Made by a program: the position numbers and the translations under genes
Shown here: positions 6,900-10,173 of the stretch, piece by piece
How the letters are laid out: each line of letters starts with the position of its first letter
How positions within the stretch are numbered: position 1 is the stretch's first letter
Assembly: GCA_022402505.1 (NCBI GenBank)
Contig: JAKRSE010000298.1
Span: 1 to 10,173, forward strand
Source: Fimbriimonadaceae bacterium
GTDB taxonomy: Bacteria > Armatimonadota > Fimbriimonadia > Fimbriimonadales > Fimbriimonadaceae
DNA: 10,173 bases
Reading direction: 5' to 3'
The notes under the pieces: generated by a model
The model's input: the letters and a program-made list of their open reading frames with translations, nothing else
What the model was told of the DNA's origin: nothing
The model's database searches: none

Positions 6900-6995
6900 C
6901 AGAGGTCCCCTCATGAGCCTCATTATGGCCGGGGCACCGGGGTTGGCGGAGGGGAGCCCCCGGGTATTGTGAGATTGCAAGGAGACAAGAGGAAC
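6900..6995. promoter_or_regulatory. Divergent intergenic region between pyrR and the small Acb2/Tad1-like gene
   Basis: These 96 bases must carry the start signals for both directions. On the plus strand TTGGCG (6943-6948) and TATTGT (6965-6970), 16 bases apart, form a weak sigma-70-like pair whose transcript would start near 6977, just before the ribosome site of the small gene. On the minus strand CATAAT (6927-6922) fits a -10 box five times out of six, but no convincing -35 lies at the right distance. The pyrR ribosome site (AGGGG, 6911-6907) falls in a possible small hairpin: GAGG 6912-6909 with CCTC 6905-6902. There is no terminator or antiterminator of the kind found in Bacillus pyr leaders. 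These are pattern reads by eye. Confidence 0.35.
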
Positions 6996-7304
6996 ATGGG
7001 CGAGAACATGGAGAAATTCCGGCATCTGGACGGCAGCGAAGCTCTGGTGGAGACCGAGTTCATCCGCATCGTCTTCCAGCATGGTGCGCCGGACAAGGTG
7101 GGGATCAACGGCTGCCGGCTGGAGGACGTGATCGACATCGTGGTGAACAAGCTTCTGGACTTCCAGGGGCGGGACCTTGCGTGCGAGGAGAACGCGACAG
7201 CGCTCTACCACCTGGACATGGCCCGCGAGGCTCTCCAGCTTCGGCGTCGGCGGCGGGAGATGCAGGGCCTGCTCGGTCGCCAGGAAAAGCATCGCTCTTC
7301 CTGA
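6996..7304 (+). CDS. Small protein resembling the Acb2/Tad1 hairpin (cyclic-nucleotide sponge) family
   Basis: This is a 102-residue soluble protein with no signal peptide or membrane segment. Residues 23-46 read I-R-I-V-F-Q-H-G, then G-I-N-G-C-R-L-E-D-V-I. Residues 54-60 include LDFQGRD. Residues 63-87 contain C-E-E-N-A-T-A-L-Y-H-L-D-M-A, then R-x-R-R-R-R-R. The order matches, from memory, small phage proteins with I-x-F-Q-x-G-P, G-x-N-G-x3-EDV, F-Q, C-R-E-N-A-x-A-[LI]-x-x-L-E-x-A and R-x3-R-x3-G-V-x-G, which carry the Acb2/Tad1 hairpin domain. Acb2 sequesters cyclic oligonucleotides of CBASS defence; Tad1 sequesters the cyclic ADP-ribose signal of Thoeris. Differences are C-E-E-N for C-R-E-N and a longer basic tail. 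The start at 6996 has AAGGAG eleven bases upstream and AGAGGA close by; ATG 7008 is an alternative. It lies between pyrR (divergent) and the YdbS-like gene, with no phage genes nearby. Nucleotide binding is inference. Confidence 0.6.
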   Translation: MGENMEKFRHLDGSEALVETEFIRIVFQHGAPDKVGINGCRLEDVIDIVVNKLLDFQGRDLACEENATALYHLDMAREALQLRRRRREMQGLLGRQEKHRSS

Positions 7305-7331
7305 CGCGCCCGTAAGGACATTCCACCGCTG

Positions 7332-7949
7332 ATGCAGGACACCACGCTCTGGAGATCGCTGGACCCCAAGGTGCAGACCTTGTGGCGGATCTCATCGGCC
7401 GTCACCGGCCTGCTCATCGGCGGCGCGATCGTGCCGGTCGAGTTCCTTGCCTTGCGCCGGATCGAATCCTGGCCTCTGCCCGCCGGGGTTCTGGCCGCGA
7501 TCGTGGGGCTTGGGCTGATCCTGCTGGGCGTCTCTCTGGCCGGAGCGGGCTACCGCCGTGCCAAGTTCCGAGTGGGCGAAGACGATCTGGCCTATTCCCA
7601 CGGAATCGTCTGGCGGAGCCAGCGCTTTGTGAATCGCGGGCGGATCCAGCACGTGGACATCACGGCCGGCCCGGTCAGCCGCGCTCTGGGCCTGGTCGAC
7701 ATCTCCGTCTTTGTCGGCGGCCAGATGGGGGCGGCGATCAGCATCCCCGGCCTGCCGAAGGAGGAGGGCGAAGAGCTTCGTCAGGTCCTCCTCGCGGGTT
7801 CGGTTCAGAAGCTGGTGGAAGCCCAGGTCGAGGCCAAGGCCGAGGCTCAGGTTCAGCCGACCCCGCCGCCGCCTTTGACCCCGGCGCCCCAGGCCCCGCC
7901 GCCGATTCCCCCCGTCGATGACCGACCCGATGACCCTTTGAACCGATGA
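7332..7949 (+). CDS. YdbS-like membrane protein with one bacterial PH (bPH2) domain
   Basis: This is a 205-residue inner-membrane protein. It has a short cytoplasmic start, two membrane segments at about 20-40 and 50-72, then a bPH2 domain at about 75-155. The family signature is visible: Y-R-R-A-K-F-R-V-G-x-D-D-L with S-H-G-I-V-W-R-S, then V-N-R-G-R-I-Q-H-V-D-I and R-A-L-G-L-V-D-I-S-V-F. Bacillus YdbS and YdbT are encoded together and have been linked to surfactin-type membrane-stress resistance; the biochemical role of bPH2 domains is unsettled. The tail (160-205) is unusual for the family: an E-A-Q-V-E-A-K-A-E-A stretch, then a proline-rich segment, then an acidic end. The spacing to the previous gene is 27 bases with only TAAGGA about 13 bases before the ATG. 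The stop overlaps the next start by four bases (ATGA), so the pair is translationally coupled. Confidence 0.85.
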   Translation: MQDTTLWRSLDPKVQTLWRISSAVTGLLIGGAIVPVEFLALRRIESWPLPAGVLAAIVGLGLILLGVSLAGAGYRRAKFRVGEDDLAYSHGIVWRSQRFVNRGRIQHVDITAGPVSRALGLVDISVFVGGQMGAAISIPGLPKEEGEELRQVLLAGSVQKLVEAQVEAKAEAQVQPTPPPPLTPAPQAPPPIPPVDDRPDDPLNR

Positions 7950-9472
7950 GGCCGCCCATCTACCAGCGGCTCCATCCGCTGACCATCCTGGTGGAAATCT
8001 GGCGGGCCGTCGGCAGGTTCGTCTTCATCATCGCCCTCTTCATCTTCTATGCCGTCACGGGTCGCGGCGGGGACACCACCGAGCTGATCTTCGGCGGCAT
8101 CGGCGTCCTGGTTGCCTTGGGCGCGATCGTTCGGTACTACACCTTTGAATATGCGATCCACGACGGGAAGCTGATGATCCGCGAGGGGCTCATCACCCGC
8201 AAGCAGCGGACGATCCCTCTGGACCGGATCCAGAACATCAACCTGCGGCGGGACATCCCGCACCGGGTCTTGGGCCTGGTGGACCTGGAGATCGAGACGC
8301 CGGGCGGGGCCAAGGCCGAGGCCACCCTCTCCGCCCTCAGCGAGAGCCAGGCTCTGGTGGTCAAGCAGCGTCTGAGCGGCGCGACCCAGGTCGCTCTGAG
8401 CCCCTACCTGGAGCGTCGGCGCGAGGAGGTCATCTACGCGATCACGCCCAGGGAGCTCTTTCTGGCCGGGGCCACCGAGAACCGCCTTTTTGCGATTCTG
8501 GCGACCCTCTTCGGCGTCTTCGCCGTGGCTCCTCAGGTTCAGGAACAGCTGATCCGAGACACGATTCGGGAGGCGGGCCGGGTGGCGGGTCGCGGGCCGG
8601 CCGACGCCGTCCTCTGGGTCGGGATCGCCCTCGTGGCCCTGCTCGTGGGCTGGATCGCGGCAATCATCCAGAGCTTCGTCGCCCACTACGGGTTCGAGCT
8701 GACGATGCACGAGGGCCGGCTTCGCCGCCACTTCGGCCTGCTGAGTCAGGTGGAGAACGTCGTGCCGATCCGGCGGATCCAGGTGTTCCGCACGACCCAG
8801 AACTTCATCCAGGCGGCCCTGGGAATGATGAAGGTCTACGTGGAGACCGCGGGGAGCTTCGGCGCGGATGCGGACTCCTCCCAGCGGGAGCAGCAGTCGG
8901 CGAGCCGCCATGGCAAGAGCCTTCTGGCCCCGCTGACTCGGGACTCGGCGGTCGGGCCGATGCTCCGGCGCATCTTTCCTCATGGCTCACTGGAGCCGGC
9001 GGAGTGGTCGTCGCTGCCGTCGCGGGCCCTGACCTGCGCGCTCTTGGCCGGATGGTGGCTGCTCCCGGCGGTCGTCGCGGGAGTCTGGTGGATCAACACC
9101 CAGTCCGAATCAGGACGGGCGGTCTGGCTCTGGCTGGTGCCGGCGCTCTGGATTCCGATCAAGGCGTGGTCCGCCTATGTCGCGACCCGGCGGCTGAAGT
9201 TCCACGACGACGGCGAGTTTCTGGTGGTCCGTTCGGGATTCCTCTTCCAGACCCGGATGGTGATCCCCTTCGAAAAGGTTCAGCTGGTCCAGCTGACCCA
9301 GAGTCCGCTGGAGCGCCGATTCGGGTTGGCGGACCTTCGGGTCATGACCGGCGCCACCACCCACGGCTCGGTCGCCCTGGCTCGGCTGGATGCCAAACAG
9401 GCGGCGGAATGGGCCGAATCGATCCATCGCCGCTCCGCCGAATCCGCCTGGAAGAATCCCGACGGATTCTGA
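7946..9472 (+). CDS. YdbT-like membrane protein with three bacterial PH (bPH2) domains
   Basis: This is a 508-residue polytopic protein. About six membrane segments are visible (roughly 23-38, 47-65, 180-197, 222-243, 361-383, 392-410), each pair followed by a bPH2 domain. Domain 1 (67-143) has EYAIHDGKLMIREGLITRKQ, P-L-D-R-I-Q-N-I-N-L and V-L-G-L-V-D-L. Domain 2 (248-300) has ELTMHEGRLRRHFGLLSQ, V-P-I-R-R-I-Q and A-L-G-M-M-K-V. Domain 3 (413-495) has LKFHDDGEFLVVRSGF, I-P-F-E-K-V-Q-L-V-Q and F-G-L-A-D-L-R-V. The repeated order of DG…G…P…RIQ…GL.D in all three marks internal triplication, as in Bacillus YdbT. Between domain 2 and the last membrane pair is a polar linker (305-355, GADADSSQREQQSASRHGKS). 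It starts inside the end of the YdbS-like gene and probably works in a complex with it. The exact function is unknown. Confidence 0.88.
   Translation: MRPPIYQRLHPLTILVEIWRAVGRFVFIIALFIFYAVTGRGGDTTELIFGGIGVLVALGAIVRYYTFEYAIHDGKLMIREGLITRKQRTIPLDRIQNINLRRDIPHRVLGLVDLEIETPGGAKAEATLSALSESQALVVKQRLSGATQVALSPYLERRREEVIYAITPRELFLAGATENRLFAILATLFGVFAVAPQVQEQLIRDTIREAGRVAGRGPADAVLWVGIALVALLVGWIAAIIQSFVAHYGFELTMHEGRLRRHFGLLSQVENVVPIRRIQVFRTTQNFIQAALGMMKVYVETAGSFGADADSSQREQQSASRHGKSLLAPLTRDSAVGPMLRRIFPHGSLEPAEWSSLPSRALTCALLAGWWLLPAVVAGVWWINTQSESGRAVWLWLVPALWIPIKAWSAYVATRRLKFHDDGEFLVVRSGFLFQTRMVIPFEKVQLVQLTQSPLERRFGLADLRVMTGATTHGSVALARLDAKQAAEWAESIHRRSAESAWKNPDGF
9453..9470 (+). other. Perfect 7-base inverted repeat at the end of the YdbT-like gene
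   Basis: AGAATCC (9453-9459), loop CGAC (9460-9463) and GGATTCT (9464-9470) pair fully. The structure reaches the first base of the stop codon at 9470-9472. No T-run follows, so it is at best a weak terminator or an mRNA 3'-end stabiliser for the ydbS-ydbT pair before the next gene at 9494. Confidence 0.35.
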
Positions 9473-9493
9473 TCCCGGTATCCTCCGGAGTCG

Positions 9494-10173
9494 ATGAAGA
9501 AGGTCGTCCTGGTCGGTTGCGGCTTCATGGGTCGGATGCATGCCCAGGTGGTCAAGGGGCTTGCCGGCGTGGAGCTCGTCGGGGTGGTGGACAAGGGGGG
9601 CGACCGCAGCGCCGCATTCGTCGCCGATTTTCCCGCACCGGTTTTTCCGACGATCCCCGAGGCCGTGGCCGCCTGCGGTCCGGACGTGGTGGACATCTGC
9701 ACCCCCACCTGGACCCATGCCGACCTGACGGTGCAGGCGGCGGAGGCCGGGTGTCATGTGGTCTGCGAGAAGCCGATGGCGATGAACCTGGAGGAGGCGG
9801 ATCGCATGATCGCCGCCTGCCGAGGCGCCGGCAGGGAGCTCTTCATCGCTCACTGCATCCGGTTCTGGCCGGAATATGCGCTCCTCAAGGAGATCATCGC
9901 CGACGGCCGGCTGGGCCGGCTGCTCAGCCTGAACCTGACCCGCTACGCCGGATTCCCCAAGTGGACCAGCGACCGGTGGTCGAGGCACGAATCCATGAGC
10001 GGCGGCGGGGTGCTGGACATGCACATCCACGACACCGACTTCGCCCTCTATGTCCTGGGTGATCCCGAGTCCTTGGACAGCTGGGGCACGGTGGATGACC
10101 GAGGCGCGTCGCACGTCTTCACGACCCTCACCTACGACGGCGGCCAGACGATCGCCCACTTGGAGGGAGGCTG
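9494..10173 (+). CDS. Gfo/Idh/MocA family NAD(P)-dependent oxidoreductase (3' end outside window)
   Basis: The first 226 codons of an oxidoreductase of the sugar/inositol dehydrogenase superfamily are present; the frame is open at the right edge. Members oxidise or reduce hydroxyl or keto groups on sugars and cyclitols, and the substrate cannot be told from this part. The Rossmann start is K-V-V-L-V-G-C-G-F-M-G-R-M-H-A (3-17, GxGxxG), followed by V-V-D after the second strand (31-33), where an acidic residue usually favours NAD. C-T-P-T-W-T-H (69-75) and V-V-C-E-K-P-M-A (89-96, with the family's catalytic Lys 93 in EKP) follow. The second domain begins near 120 and shows F-W-P-E-Y and G-G-G-V-L-D-M-H-I-H-D-T-D (170-182), with D175 and H179 at the usual active-site positions. 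GGAG lies only three bases before the ATG, within the palindrome CTCCGGAG (9483-9490). Gene spacing to the YdbT-like gene is 21 bases; it may be co-transcribed or have its own promoter. Confidence 0.9.
   Translation, partial: MKKVVLVGCGFMGRMHAQVVKGLAGVELVGVVDKGGDRSAAFVADFPAPVFPTIPEAVAACGPDVVDICTPTWTHADLTVQAAEAGCHVVCEKPMAMNLEEADRMIAACRGAGRELFIAHCIRFWPEYALLKEIIADGRLGRLLSLNLTRYAGFPKWTSDRWSRHESMSGGGVLDMHIHDTDFALYVLGDPESLDSWGTVDDRGASHVFTTLTYDGGQTIAHLEGG

Noticed and set aside
6912..6930. PyrR RNA-binding element in the leader, suggested by GAGGCT
   Set aside because: Only the last six bases fit the recalled consensus; the preceding positions do not match and no flanking stem is evident.
6705..6995. 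Longer start for the small Acb2/Tad1-like gene at 6705
   Set aside because: The extra 97 residues are antisense to pyrR and lack the family's features. The ATG at 6996 has a ribosome site directly upstream.
6900..7292. N-terminal extension of the pyrR frame to 7292
   Set aside because: It overlaps the small plus-strand gene completely and has no PyrR similarity. The start at 6899 has a well-spaced ribosome site and normal length.
7853..8983. A 376-codon minus-strand open frame opposite the YdbS/YdbT-like genes
   Set aside because: It runs across the junction of two clear plus-strand membrane proteins and has shadow-like composition (Asp, Gln, Arg, Pro) with no motif.

Overview
The window is a GC-rich, gene-dense piece of bacterial chromosome holding twelve protein genes. 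No tRNA, rRNA, CRISPR array, insertion sequence, integrase or phage structural gene is visible. The content looks like ordinary chromosomal backbone: fmt, a pyrimidine operon, YdbS/YdbT-type membrane proteins and an oxidoreductase. A pyrR-pyrB-pyrC operon with a class I dihydroorotase, next to a lipoprotein, a beta-propeller protein and a possible copper-amine-oxidase-like stalk domain, would suit Armatimonadota or another Terrabacteria-type lineage. That placement is inference and I hold it loosely.

Layout. (1) 2-2219, plus strand: the 3' end of fmt (methionyl-tRNA formyltransferase), a membrane-anchored protein with TolB/PD40-like propeller repeats, and an exported protein with a possible stalk-like domain. 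(2) 2223-6899, minus strand: a co-directional cluster reading pyrR, pyrB, pyrC, a TPR-like lipoprotein and an EAL-domain protein. The first three genes are joined by 4-base overlaps, the lipoprotein follows pyrC by 11 bases, and the EAL gene follows after about 60 bases. (3) 6900-6995: a short divergent promoter region. (4) 6996-9472, plus strand: a 102-residue protein resembling the Acb2/Tad1 family of cyclic-nucleotide sponges, then a two-gene set of bacterial PH-domain membrane proteins (YdbS-like and YdbT-like, 4-base overlap). (5) 9494-10173, plus strand: the 5' part of a Gfo/Idh/MocA dehydrogenase that runs off the window.

How the genes work together. PyrR is expected to sense uridine nucleotides and control the operon. 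PyrB and PyrC would make carbamoyl-aspartate and dihydroorotate. PyrC has one visible anomaly: the first histidine of its metal-binding HxH motif is asparagine. The EAL protein keeps every expected catalytic residue of a c-di-GMP phosphodiesterase. The most unusual gene is the small Acb2/Tad1-like one, because this fold is known mainly from phage counter-defence proteins, while here it sits in a housekeeping neighbourhood divergent from pyrR. Whether it binds a cyclic nucleotide is untested inference.
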